Assembly (NCBI RefSeq): GCF_040712315.1
Contig: NC_134013.1
Coordinates: 16,527,001-16,591,000 of the forward strand
Direction of reading: 5' to 3'
DNA from: Castanea sativa
Lineage: Eukaryota; Streptophyta; Magnoliopsida; Fagales; Fagaceae
Length of the DNA stretch: 64,000 bases
The notes under the pieces are model-generated. The model was not told the origin of the DNA. It saw only the letters and a program-made list of their open reading frames with translations, and searched no databases. Both the position numbers and the translations under genes were made by a program. How positions within the stretch are numbered: the stretch's first letter is position 1; every line of letters begins with the position of its first letter. This document shows positions 12,157 to 24,281 of this stretch, in pieces.

Positions 12157-12771
12157 TTAGCGCATCATAATTCGGAACTCATCAAAGCTTAAGACGCCAT
12201 CTCCGTTGAGATCAAACATTCGAATCATAGCTTTACAATCCTCAGTGGACTTGGACTCACCGAGTCGATTGAGCATCCTTTTCAAGCTTGTGGGGGTGAT
12301 ACAACCTGACCCCTCCATCTCATACTTTCCAAAAGCCTCTCTCAGCTCCTCATTCTTGTCTTCATCTCCTCCTGTGTCCATTAGTTTCCGGAATTCCTCG
12401 AAGTCGAGCTGCCCATCTCCGTTCAAATCAGAGGTCCTCACAGCTGCTTCTGCCTCATCCATTGACAGCTCGCCCCCAACAGTCGTCACACAGCGTTGTA
12501 ATTCAGAAGGAGATATTTTGCCATCTCCATCCTCGTCAAAGTAATTGAACACTCTTTGGAGCTCGATGCTGTAGTTTCTGCTTGCATTGGAACCAGTTAG
12601 GGAAAGAGAACGCTTATCCGCCTTTCTGCTTGGAGACAATTTACGACGTAATCTTCCCAAAGCTGATTTTTTTGGTGAACTTGAACTAGGCTTTTCTTCC
12701 AATATTGTAATTGGAGAAGAGGGGGAAGAAGAGGAAGAAGAAGAAGAAGCTATATCGTGTGTGGTCTTCAT
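12157..12771 (-). CDS. CML38-like: Calmodulin-like protein CML1 (CML37/38/39 type), 204 aa
   Basis: Intronless frame. An N-terminal Ser-rich tract (residues 9-34) is encoded partly by a GAA-type microsatellite on the plus strand. It is followed by a basic LGRLRRKLSPSRK segment (38-50). Canonical EF-hand loops lie at 79-90 (DEDGDGKISPSE), 115-126 (DLNGDGQLDFEE) and 187-198 (DLNGDGVLSFDE). The third hand, around 150-161, lacks calcium-coordinating residues (EMEGSGCITP). Three active hands plus a degenerate third, and a C-terminus ending FDEF..MMR, match Arabidopsis CML37/38/39, stress-induced cytosolic calcium sensors. Function is inferred from family. A TATA box lies 113 bp before the ATG. This copy has ELREAFGKYE where the others have a Met. 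Confidence 0.93.
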   Translation of the reverse strand: MKTTHDIASSSSSSSSPSSPITILEEKPSSSSPKKSALGRLRRKLSPSRKADKRSLSLTGSNASRNYSIELQRVFNYFDEDGDGKISPSELQRCVTTVGGELSMDEAEAAVRTSDLNGDGQLDFEEFRKLMDTGGDEDKNEELREAFGKYEMEGSGCITPTSLKRMLNRLGESKSTEDCKAMIRMFDLNGDGVLSFDEFRIMMR

Positions 12772-12883
12772 GATGAAGCCTGGATTAACTGAAACCCCAG
12801 TTTGCTAAATCAAAGAACTTTGAACTGGGTATATACCTGAACTAGAAACTAGTTTGAATGAATGTATGTAACAAGAAGCTAGC

Positions 12884-12890
12884 TTTTATA
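12884..12890 (-). promoter_or_regulatory. TATA box, CML1
   Basis: The minus strand reads TTTATAAAAGC about 113 bp before the CML1 start. Its neighbours (AGCTTTTATAAATTATGGCC on plus) match sequence that in CML4 lies about 100 bp further upstream, so this TATA seems to have been brought close by a deletion. Confidence 0.6.
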
Positions 12891-12950
12891 AATTATGGCC
12901 TCGATGGGATATACTATAACCCGAAAGATATGGATGGAAATTATGCAGAG

Positions 12951-12963
12951 AACACGGTTTTGA
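12951..12963 (-). promoter_or_regulatory. Conserved upstream block AACACGGTTTTGA, CML1
   Basis: This 13-mer (plus-strand reading) is 180 bp upstream of the CML1 ATG. It recurs upstream of CML2 (52722-52734), CML3 (58609-58621) and, with one change, CML4 (63099-63111). It is a candidate shared regulatory element; the binding factor is not known. Confidence 0.5.
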
Positions 12964-13329
12964 GCTGTACAGTATGATGATGATTTTGGGTTTTGCCGAC
13001 AGCCAATTGTTTTTTTTATGAGTCTGGAGCTAACGATGACAATTCCGATTGTCGATAAGACATATATATATATAATCTATAAGATGAGAAAGGATTCAGT
13101 GGCAAAAACGAGTGAGCTTCTCGGGACATTTCTGGAATTTTCTTTTACTATTGTTTTTTCTTCGTACTGTTCTGTTCCTTGACTTCTTTCCTTTGACTAT
13201 GGTCTATGGGGGACCAAAACCACAATCAGATTGTACATTTGTAATCGCAATGTGGACGTGGTCCACGTGGAGGCAGATGTGCCATTGTCGTACAATAATG
13301 GTAACTTGCAGTACCTGCTGTAGGTCACC

Positions 13330-13603
13330 GACCTTTGAATTCTTTACTAAAATTGAGCCCACTTCTAAAAAAATAAAAACAGATATGAGATATCTGCTTC
13401 TCTTGGCCCTTTTTGGGCTTTGGGAAAATATATTTAATATTTGACAATTACGATCAAGGGGAGTTTGGTCGGTGTTTTTAAATAATTATTTTTAATTTTT
13501 AAACAATAATTTTTCACTTCTAAAAGAAAATTAAAAAAAAAAAACAGATATGAGATATCTGCTTCTCTTGGCCCTTTTTGGGCTTTTTGGGAAAATATAT
13601 TTA
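13330..13603. repeat. Direct repeat of ~60 bp
   Basis: The segment at about 13379-13435 (AGATATGAGATATCTGCTTC then TTGGCCCTTTTTGGGCTTT) recurs almost identically at about 13544-13598. The following GGTCGGTGTTTTTAAATAATTA phrase recurs at about 13467 and 13890, which shows a local duplication later split by the small element at 13604. Confidence 0.7.
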
Positions 13604-13854
13604 TTGCCCGTTTGGATCTAGCGTTTTGCTGGTAGCGTTTTCTTTCTTCCTTTCTCTTTTTTTATTTATTTATTTTTTTCTGCTGTGGCCCGCGGAGACA
13701 AAACGCTCAGTGCGTGCATTGTGCGCACACTAATCATGTATTTTTTTTACAATTTTTTATTAAAAATAAGTCTCATAATATTATTTATATATTTAAAAAT
13801 TATTTTACTACAGTATTTTCAGTTTTTAACAATGAATTTTATCTAAACAGACCC
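13604..13854. mobile_element. Small Harbinger-like MITE (~250 bp)
   Basis: The ends TTGCCCGTTTGGATC and (reverse complement of right end) GGGTCTGTTTAGAT are inverted. The flanks are TTA at 13601-13603 and 13855-13857. It sits inside the second unit of a direct repeat whose first unit lacks it. A relative with a TAA duplication is at 60899-61151. Confidence 0.65.
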
Positions 13855-13857
13855 TTA

Positions 13858-14460
13858 ATATTTAACAATTAAGAATTAAGGGTGTTTGATCGGTGTTTTT
13901 AAATAATTATTTTCAGTTTTTAAATAACATTTCACATATTTTTACATATTTTTTTACTCACGCATATTTTTATAAATATTTTCAAATAACTATATTCAAT
14001 TTTTAAACATGTATCAAACGCGACCCAAATCTGTCTAAAAAAGATGTGTTTTGTTAGTGACACAAAAACACAAACGAATAGAATATTTTAGTAATTTTCA
14101 ATCATTTCTCAGTTAGACCGATTTAATTAAATGTTTAAATAACCAAAATTATTATTTAAATATTACAACGCTTATTTTTAAAATACATATTTTATCACTT
14201 ATATGTATTTTTACAAAACTTAAACAATATTATTAAAAATCTCTTACCAAACAAACTCTAACTGGAAATGATTCTAATTATAAAATTATTCTATAAATTA
14301 GGAGTCTGTTTGTTATATTATTTCAAACTTACATTTTTACATTTTAAATAACATTACACACATTTTCACCGTACGTATTTCAAAAACTACAAAAATCACA
14401 TCTCAAACTACTCTATTTAACACCATAAGTATCTCTAGCTATGACATGGGTGGCTTAAGG
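13858..14460. other. AT-rich intergenic, no gene seen
   Basis: Low-complexity TTTTAAATA-type sequence. The part near 14030-14090 (CTGTCTAAAAAAGATGTGTT) may match the CML upstream flank seen at about 53108 and 59778. Confidence 0.4.
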
Positions 14461-14469
14461 CTAAGTAGT

Positions 14470-16075
14470 GCCCGTTTGTTTCAGCTTTTAGAACTGAAAA
14501 TGCACATTTTGAAGAAAGCTGAGTCCAAAGTCCGTTTGGTTCAGCATAAAACATAACTTTTTAAAAAAAGTTACGTTTGAGACCAAAACATAAAACGCGC
14601 AAGCCATTATGGAGCTCTAGAGGTCCATTTTGTCAAAAGCCCGTGTGTGTTCTAATATACCCGTTGGACAATCTTGGGCAATTATCAAATTACCTTTCAA
14701 TAAATCTGTCCATTCTTCTTTCTTCGTCTTCTTCATCGCCTCTCATCAAGCTCATTCACGCCTCTCATCTCTTCCTCTGTATTTTTTTTAAATTTTTTTT
14801 TAAAATTTTATTTGTCTAATCTGATCAACACAAAACAACTTAAAATCAACTCAATCCCCGTTGAAAAACCCATCCCAAACCCAACTCAAAATCAACCCAA
14901 AACAAAATCAACTCAAAATCAAACCCAAAATCCACAGAAAAAAAAACCCAAAATCCCAAAATCCACCCCGTTGGTGGGTTTTTTTTTCCTAAATTGCCCA
15001 CAGTTTTTTTCCCTGCTCCTCTATGCTTCTGTGCTGTGGCATCTCATCTTCTTCTTTTTTTGTGGTGCTTCTTCCTCTTCTCTTCTCTTTTTTTATTTAT
15101 TTATTTTTATTTACGTACATATCTAATCTCAAAAAGAAACTTTTGAATTCGGTAGAGTTTTTGATAAATGGATCCTTTGGAGACATGGAATAGAGAGAGG
15201 GAGCTCGAGAGATAGCTCAGACTTCTTTGTGTGTTGGAGACATGGAGTAGAGAGAGGGAGCTCCAGAGAGGGCTCAGAAAAGGAAAGTAAAAGAAGAGAA
15301 GATAAGGACGAAGTTGCTTTGTGTTGAGGAAAGTAAAAGAAAAAGGAAGAGAAGACGTTAAGGACGAAGTAAACTTGTGGATGAGAAAAAAGTGAGAAAA
15401 AAAAAAGTTTTTGCGTTTGGGTAAAGTAATGGTGAGAAAAATATAGGGAGTAAGAATACAAATTATTTTATAATTTTTTTTTTATAATTGTGATGTTGTA
15501 AATTATATGGTGAAGAAAAAATTGTGGGTACTAGAACAACTTATTTAAAAGGTAAATGTTAATAAAATTTTATTTTACAAAAATTAATTTTAAATTAGTA
15601 TTGTGAAAATATTGTGACATTTTATTATATTTCTAAACTTTTTAAGTTAATACTATTTTTTTTAGAAAAAAAAATAGTACTATTGACAAAATATTTTTAT
15701 AATAATTTCATAATAAAGTTTACATAGTAAGTTGTTATTAGTTCTCATCTAAACCTACTAGTGACATTTTTTTTTTCTATTATTAGCAACTTGTTATATA
15801 GATTTTATTGTGAAATTTTTGTGAAAATATTGAGTCCATAACTTGCATTAAGAGAGGTAATTAAAACAAAGAATTTTCTTTATATAGACATTGTCCTTTT
15901 TAATAATTTATCCCTCAAACTGCCACTTTTATAAGTGCTAGCCAAACACTCAGTTTTTTCAAAAAACACTTTTTAACAGTTTTTACCAAGCACTCAACTT
16001 TTTGAAAAATCACTTTTTTCATACGGCACTTTTTAAAAACTCCACATTTTCAAAAAGTTAAACCAAACTACCTGT
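14470..16075. mobile_element. Possible TIR element, boundaries uncertain
   Basis: The left part has CCCGTTTGTTTCAGCTTTT. The right part reads, in reverse complement, GTAGTTTGGTTTAACTTTTT, and several CCAAACACTCA/GTTTGGTTCAGC words are subterminal and inverted. No clean target-site duplication was found. Open frames inside are pyrimidine- or purine-rich low-complexity translations and are not genes. Confidence 0.35.
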
Positions 16076-16372
16076 AGTTAGGCCTAAGAACATCTCCAGC
16101 AAATGCTCTATATCTATTTTTTTGGAGAGAAAAGCTCACTGTTCACTCCAAAAATTCACTTCAACAACTTCTTCATCTTCATTTTTTAGATTAGAGTTGC
16201 TACAATGCTTCTCTACAAGTAGAGAACATTGTAGGAATTACTATACCACCCCTAAACAATATTCTCCCTTAAAATAATACCCGTTGAATAAAAAACTAAT
16301 TCTTTCTCTCTCGTTCCTTTTCTCTTTCGTTCTTCACTCTCTCGTGCTTCTCTATCTCAATGGTAATATACC

Positions 16373-16526
16373 TATGGTTTTAAAAATCGATACGATCAAA
16401 GAACCGAAAAAGAGACTGATTATCAATTTTTTGGTCAAACCGATAGTCCGATCGGTAACGTCATAAATATTTATTTTATAATTTTACAATTATAAAAATA
16501 ATAATTTTATGACTAATTATATTTAG

Positions 16527-16572
<46 letters not shown>

Positions 16573-17417
16573 TTTAGTTTTCTTTTACTGTATTTAAAAA
16601 ATTAATACTTATATATAAGAAGTTATATCTATTAAATATCAAATTAACTCTAATAAAAAAAGTATTCAATTAACAATAGATAATAACAAAGTTATAGTAA
16701 GGTTGGTTTATTATTATGTTTATATATTTGTAACTTACACTGTTTGGTTTTTTTTTTGTTTGTTTAAATCCGGTGTCAATGTTGTGATTATCTAGGATTA
16801 GCATGCAAAACACCCCCACCATATGAGCTGTAAAGTAACGTGGGTATCTAGGTAGGAAGTACAAAGAAAAAAGTATTAATTAATAAATACACTCCCGTTA
16901 AATATCACACTTACCTCACCTAACCCCACTAAGTTACACTTCAATTTTCTCCTTTCATTCTAAAGTCCGATCAAATCTCTGAGGGTCTGAAGTCTCCAAA
17001 GCGCCAAAACTGCTTCTTCTATGCTCCAGCTCCACAGCCACTCTTTAGTCTCTCTCCTTGCAGCAAACTCAAGATAAAAAATCAGTGAGCTAAAGAAGTT
17101 GAAGAAGCTAAAGGATATCCACCTCAAGAAGAAATAGTGAGGGCTCACACTCTCTTTGTAAAACGCATATCAAGGTTCTAAATTCTTTTTACCTATATTT
17201 CATTTTTTTTTTCCTCTGTTTGTTGTAGCTGTTGTTGCTCAAAATGACAGTGTTTTGATCTCTCATCAAACATTCCAAAACCGGTTCAATCATACCAGTT
17301 TTCGATTATTTCCGATTTTAACATTTTCGGTTATTTGTCATAATCGGACCGGATTAATGGCCGGTTTCTTATTAAACCGGTTGATCCAGTCGGTCCGATC
17401 CGATTTTTAAAACCGTG
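16373..17417. mobile_element. Mutator-like (long TIR) non-autonomous element
   Basis: The left end TATGGTTTTAAAAATCG and the right end in reverse complement CACGGTTTTAAAAATCG form an inverted repeat. It continues imperfectly inward through CGATC/CCGGT-rich sequence. Flanks TAATATACC and CATATATACC are a degenerate duplication of about 9 bp. No coding region is recognised. A TA microsatellite occupies 16532-16569. Confidence 0.55.
16532..16569. repeat. TA microsatellite
   Basis: About 19 TA units, inside the nested long-TIR element. Confidence 0.95.
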
Positions 17418-17429
17418 CATATATACCAC

Positions 17430-18053
17430 TAGGGCTGTTCACGGGTCGGTCCGGGTTGGGTTTGTGCCCAACCTGGAACTGACCCGATCACTTCGGGTTT
17501 CTTAAATCTAGACCCGCCACCGACCCACCGGAGGTAGCGGTTCGGGTGGTCGAAGGTCGTCAGTTTCCAGTTGGGTATCGGGCGGGTTCGAACAGTGTGA
17601 ATCTCGCCGGATTTTGCAGATATCGTCGCCGAATTTTGCCAAAATCTATGGTTTTTGTAGGATCTGACCGGATCTCAACGAGATTTGGCCGGATCTTGAA
17701 GAGAGCTCGGCAGATCTCAACGAGATCAGGCTGGATCTCGAAGAGTCTGGCGAGATATCAATGTAAGGCGAAGAGATCGCGAAGAGATAGGGCGAGATCG
17801 GGCGAGATTGCGACGATATCTCGGCGAATCTCGACAGATCGGACAAAATGAGGCTGACTAACCTCTCCAATCGGCGGAAAACTGACATTTCAATGCGTTT
17901 TTCGGTCGGGTCGGTTGAACATCGGGTTTTCATGCTTAAACCCGTCAACTGACCCGCCAATATCGGGTTTTATGGGCGAAGACCCGCTGCCGACCGTCGC
18001 CGGCGTCGGATCAGCCGGGTTGGGCGGGTGGCGGGTCTTCTTGGACACCCCTA
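17430..18053. mobile_element. hAT-like non-autonomous element (624 bp)
   Basis: The ends TAGGGCTGTTCACGGG and, in reverse complement, TAGGGGTGTCCAAGAAG are inverted at the tips. 8-bp flanks TATACCAC (17422-17429) and TATACGAC (18054-18061) differ at one base. The interior is GC-rich (GACCCG/CGGGT words), unlike its surroundings. It landed 12 bp beyond the end of the Mutator-like element. Confidence 0.75.
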
Positions 18054-18295
18054 TATACGACAATCAAAACAAAAATACAAAATTCAATCGAAAGATTTGA
18101 ACAATCTTTCTCATGAAATCTAAACAATAAAATAAAACTAATCAAAGCAGGACAAAAAAAAAACATGTAGAACGCTGATCTCCACTTCTCTACCGGTGAT
18201 CTATGTGTATGAGAGAGAATATGTTTGTGTGAGACAGAGAAAGAAAGAGAGCTTCTTGAATGCTCCGGAGTAGGCGAAGAGAAGAAAAGAAAAAA

Positions 18296-18605
18296 GATAA
18301 GTGAAGAAAGCTCTAGAGAGTGCCAGAGAACAAAAGAAAAAGAAGCAGAGTGGAGATAGAGATAATGGAAAGGTGTGGAGGAGAAAAAAAAGGGGGGGGG
18401 GGGGGGGGGAAAAAAAGAAAAGAACGGTGTGGACGAAAATAAATAAATAAATAAAAGAAAAGTGAAGAAAGCTCTAGAGAATGCCAGAGAACAGAAGAAA
18501 AAAAGCAAAATGGAGTTGAGCAAAGTGGAGTTAGAGATAATGGGAAGGTGTGGAGGAGAAAAACAAGGGGGAAAAAAAGAAAGAAAAGAATCGTGTGGAA
18601 GAAAA
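18296..18605. repeat. Tandem duplication (~160 bp unit), purine-rich
   Basis: GAAGAAAGCTCTAGAGA.TGCC at about 18303 and 18465 starts two copies that run through AATGG.AAGGTGTGGAGGAG and a G-run (about 18391-18409 in the first copy). The long open frames across it are low-complexity and non-coding. Confidence 0.7.
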
Positions 18606-19429
18606 AAAAATAAAGGAAAAGATAAAATTAAGAATAAGAAATTAAAATTAAGAAATGTTACTATAATATTTTCACAATAAATTTTAAGTAATGAGTTGTT
18701 ATTAATTAATATTGATAAAAAAAATATTTTTTTAGAAAGAATGAAAAAAAAATATTTAAGTGATGTGTTTAAATTAAAATCAGTAATAATTTCAGTGGTG
18801 GATTTAAATTAGAACTATTAACAATTTTTTAGGTAAGATTTTGGTGTGATTCTTATGAAAGTATTGCAAAAAATGTCATGAATATAACATTTTTCATTGA
18901 AAAAATATAATTGTTGGAATGGGTATAGGAAGAATAAATGATGATAAAAAAAGAATAAAGAATAAAGAAATAATATTTAAATGAGATAAAGAATAGAATA
19001 GAGAATCTGTTGAAAAGTATATTTAAAAAGGTAAGTAGTTAAAAAGTAAAAGTCAATGTTTGTTTAGAGTATATTTAAAAAGGTAAGTAGTTAAAAGGTA
19101 AAAGCCAATGTTTATTTTCTAAACAGTACAAAAATTTGAAAAATTTACTGGATACTCTAAGACACACTTGTTCCAACCAAAATTAAAAGGTCTCAAAGCC
19201 CCTTCCTCTTGTATAAGTAAAAAGTCCCTAAAATTGTATACAATTATCTTAAAATTATAAAATGATAATTATTATTTTTTAAATAAAAAATATAGTTGAA
19301 TTTTGTATTTTTTTCACCACTTCCAAAAAGGCTTCCAAAATATTGAGCTAGTAAAACTCCAACTAAATTGATTATAAACTATTTCACTAAAAAAATTATT
19401 CTAAATTTGTCAAATAATAATTAACACTT

Positions 19430-19570
19430 GTTGAAGAGAAGTAAATAAAACTGTAATACAAAAACTTAATAAAAAATTTTAATTACATCTAAAAAAACAG
19501 TTTTAAAACATAAAAATGTATATAAAACAGAAAGTCAAATAAATAGCATTTAATTGATATTTTAAAAAGA
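19430..19570. repeat. Dispersed repeat shared with 38186-38330
   Basis: About 140 bp is nearly identical in both places, including AAAACATAAAAATGTATATA and AGAAAGTCAAATAAATAGCA. It marks a duplicated intergenic segment that in the second copy follows a reductase-CML chimera. Confidence 0.75.
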
Positions 19571-19624
19571 CATGAAATATTTGTATTTCTAAGATGATAT
19601 TTGTTCCACATGATTGACATTTGG

Positions 19625-19735
19625 CTTGTAGGACGTTCATAAACGCCACTATAGCTCAAATGGACATATAGTAGCGTCTTTAGGGCTTCTAGCGATGTTT
19701 CACAAACACCACTATAACCATGGTTGTATTGTTAA
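19625..19735. repeat. Possible CACTA-like subterminal repeat remnant
   Basis: Inverted and direct words around CATAAACGCCACTATAG, TAGTAGCGTCTTTAGGG and CAAACACCACTATAA resemble the subterminal repeats of CACTA transposons. No complete element or terminal CACTA pair is defined. Confidence 0.35.
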
Positions 19736-19773
19736 TTCTAAGGGGAGTTAGTCACTGGTATAGGGTCATTTAG

Positions 19774-20151
19774 TCACAGATATGAACAATTGATGTAGGG
19801 ATTGCACTTTATGTAGCTGCGTATTGCATTGTATGTTAGGTTGTTAGTTGATGAGTTGACATGTAAGTGAGCTGGCATGTTAGTTAGGAAGTTAGTTAGT
19901 TTTGGAAGGAATATTGAATGACTCGTGTATGTAGGTCTAGAAGTACAATTCAAGGAAATCAAGTAGAAACTATCCAATTGCTCTCTTTTCTTCTCTTCCA
20001 ACTCTCTAATCTCATTCCTTTCCCAGCTCTTTCTCAATTTTGGAGGACAGTTACCCTCAAAGTAACCATCTTTCCTTCTTAATTGTTCTTGATTAACCAA
20101 GAACTTAACAGTGGTTCATGGGTTTTGGTGTGGATTGACATTGGAGTCCTT

Positions 20152-20195
<44 letters not shown>

Positions 20196-20600
20196 TCTTG
20201 CAGTAGCATTGTGGTGTGGGTTCATGGTGTGGATCGACTTTGGAGGGTTTGGGTTTTTTGGTGTGGGTTAGAGGTTGTGGTTAGGTTTCGATCAGCAGTG
20301 GTGGGTTTGTTGTGGGGGTGGTTGGTGGTGGATGATCATAAAGCCATATAGATTGGAGCAAATTTTTTTTTCTTTCTGAGGTTTGTGAATTTGGGGGTTT
20401 GGTTAAGTGGATGTTTTGATTGATTGAGTTTGGTTTTGGAATAGAATTTTGAGTTGAGAGGCTGATAGAGGAGTGAGAGGTGAGTTAACAGCGTTATAGC
20501 CTGTTTGGACTTAGGGACTGAAATGGTCAATTTTGAAATGTTTTGGACCTGGTTGGCATTAGCCCAAATTTCAAAGGTAGTTAGTTAAATTTACCCAAAA
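19774..20600. other. Intergenic with CT microsatellite (20155-20192)
   Basis: Nineteen CT units lie inside a pyrimidine/GTG-rich stretch. Open frames on both strands here are low-complexity. Exons 4-5 of reductase copy A would be expected on the minus strand here, but no match was seen. Confidence 0.5.
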
Positions 20601-20652
20601 AAGAAAGAGGGAAAATTACCTTTCGGCTTGTTCCAGCACTTCCAACAACGTA

Positions 20653-22744
<2,092 letters not shown>

Positions 22745-23280
22745 TGTAAGACCACAATTTGCACCCGAACCCAACAGTGTAAAGAGAGTAAGCTCAAAAA
22801 GTCCAATACAATAAAATTTGTAGAGCGTGGGCTTGAAATTTAGGTTTTATGGATATTGGATAACAAAAATGATGGGCTATACTCACGATTCACATGCAAC
22901 AAACTGTTTATGTCAAAGAAATTTTTCTCGGACATAAGCCAAAGACCACTTATATTGTCTTTCCTTGTTCTAAAGACAAAGTACAATTGTAGGTGATGTG
23001 TACAATATTTTTTTTCTTTCCTTTCTCATCCCCCCACTTAGAATGCATTTCTTTTCCTTTTATATCATTCTATTTATTCCGTCCATCTTCCACGTATGGA
23101 TCAGATCAATGACCCAGATACTTGTCCCATTATCCACCCTCTGCAAGTCTTCAAACAATAGCTGTAAGGCTGATCACCACTGTTTATATGTCATTTTTCC
23201 ATTAATACGGCCAGAGAGGTAGGTGCAAAGTCTTTAATGCGGTGGTAACAGCTTTTTCCAAGATATTTCTCATTCTTTCT
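22745..23280 (+). mobile_element. Truncated LTR, relative of the solo LTR at 33685
   Basis: It starts TGTAAGACCACAATTTGCACC and shares in order with 33685-34200 the words GTAGAGYGTG, CTCGGACRTAAGCCAA and CATTAATRCGGCCAG. The 3' part of the LTR is missing; sequence switches near 23285 into viral relic 2. Confidence 0.65.
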
Positions 23281-23284
23281 TTCT

Positions 23285-23420
23285 CTCTGTGCCCTTGTGG
23301 AACACAAAAAGCTTCACACGCCCATGGAGAAGTTGTGGGTTCAATGAGGTTTTCCGGTTGTGATGGTATTAGTAACTGTTGAGGAACTTTTTCTTTGGAT
23401 GAGAATGTTTCGACCAAGAG
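23285..23420 (-). repeat. Misplaced internal fragments at one edge of viral relic 2
   Basis: Sequence at about 23300-23355 (GCTTCACACGCCCATGGAGA) repeats the RT region at 26130-26185. Directly after, 23386-23412 (CTTTGGATGAGAATGTT) repeats 27135-27155. The two fragments are far apart inside the relic, so this edge is a patchwork. Confidence 0.75.
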
Positions 23421-23867
23421 AAAGTGACGAAAACTAAGCAAAAATACAAAGGAAGAAAGTGACGAAGAACAACTAGGATACAAAGAACAACTAAAATACA
23501 AAAACTAAACTTAAAACATGAAGAAGGAGCTACGGGAAATGGAAATTGGTGAAGGAGAATAAGGACGAGCTATAACTACAAGACGAACACACTGACTGGA
23601 TAATGGGAGTGTAAGAAGATCATGGAAACTTATTAATGTCATATATTGCTAAAATACTATAGAAAATAACAGAAAAATATGGAATAGAACATAGAATAAG
23701 ATACAACAAACTGAGAGATATTATTAGATTGAACAAGTTTTTTACAGGACTGGAAGACATAAACTGGGAAATATTACACAAACTAGCTAACTCTAACTCT
23801 AACTCTTGAATTTTTTCGAAGTCTCTCTACTCTTTTCAACTCCTCCTGAACTAAGGAAACAAAAGGC

Positions 23868-23876
23868 CTATTTATA
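23868..23876 (-). promoter_or_regulatory. TATA box of pregenomic-RNA-type promoter, relic 2
   Basis: The minus strand reads TCTATAAATAGGCC about 400 bp after the end of the last coding block. A long leader-like region without coding follows. This is the position of the pregenomic RNA promoter in Caulimoviridae. Present activity is unknown. Confidence 0.6.
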
Positions 23877-24281
23877 GACAAATATTTTACAAAAGAACAA
23901 AATATTTAACAGTCAAGAGATGTGAATGCTGACTTCCTTCTTTACAGTTGTCTAAACCTTGTGAGAGTTCAATGCCAGTTGTCTTCTGAATGTGCAAGAA
24001 AGATTCGCATGCGGATTCTTTGCTGACAAGGGACATAATGGAACTGAGCAAAGGACTAAGCCATCATGGAGTTCAATAGTTTTTATCTTGAAGAAAGTAT
24101 GACGGCAAAAGGAAAACACACCAAAACAAAAGTGGGTCCCACAATTTTTTTTTTTGCATATATCTTTTGTACATATCTTACTTTAATAATCTCTTCCTTG
24201 AAACCATTCTTCGTCAATATCTGCATCTGGATCATGGTTATGATAATAAGGATCATCAAAGTCAAAAGGATTAGGCATTTC

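Larger units (their letters stand above)
16088..19157. mobile_element. Harbinger-like non-autonomous element hosting two nested elements
   Basis: The left end is GAACATCTCCAGCAAAT; the right end in reverse complement is GAGTATCCAGTAAAT. TAA lies at 16085-16087 and 19158-19160. The 3-bp TAA duplication and the GAGCATCC-like terminus match other elements in this window (47136, 55420). It contains the long-TIR element at 16373-17417 and the hAT-like element at 17430-18053. No transposase is seen. Confidence 0.55.

Noticed and set aside
12206..12544. A 112-codon plus-strand frame opposite every CML (also 51829, 57871, 62232), same start and stop in all four
   Set aside because: It is fully antisense to conserved EF-hand codons, which keep stops out, and its conservation follows the CML frame. 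No domain is recognisable.
17546..17960. Arg/Ser-rich frames on both strands
   Set aside because: GC-rich repeats (GGATCTC, GATCGG words) inside a hAT-like element, with no domain.
18011..18523. 170-codon minus-strand frame
   Set aside because: Low-complexity Phe/Ser/Pro translation of a purine-rich tandem repeat within a transposon nest.
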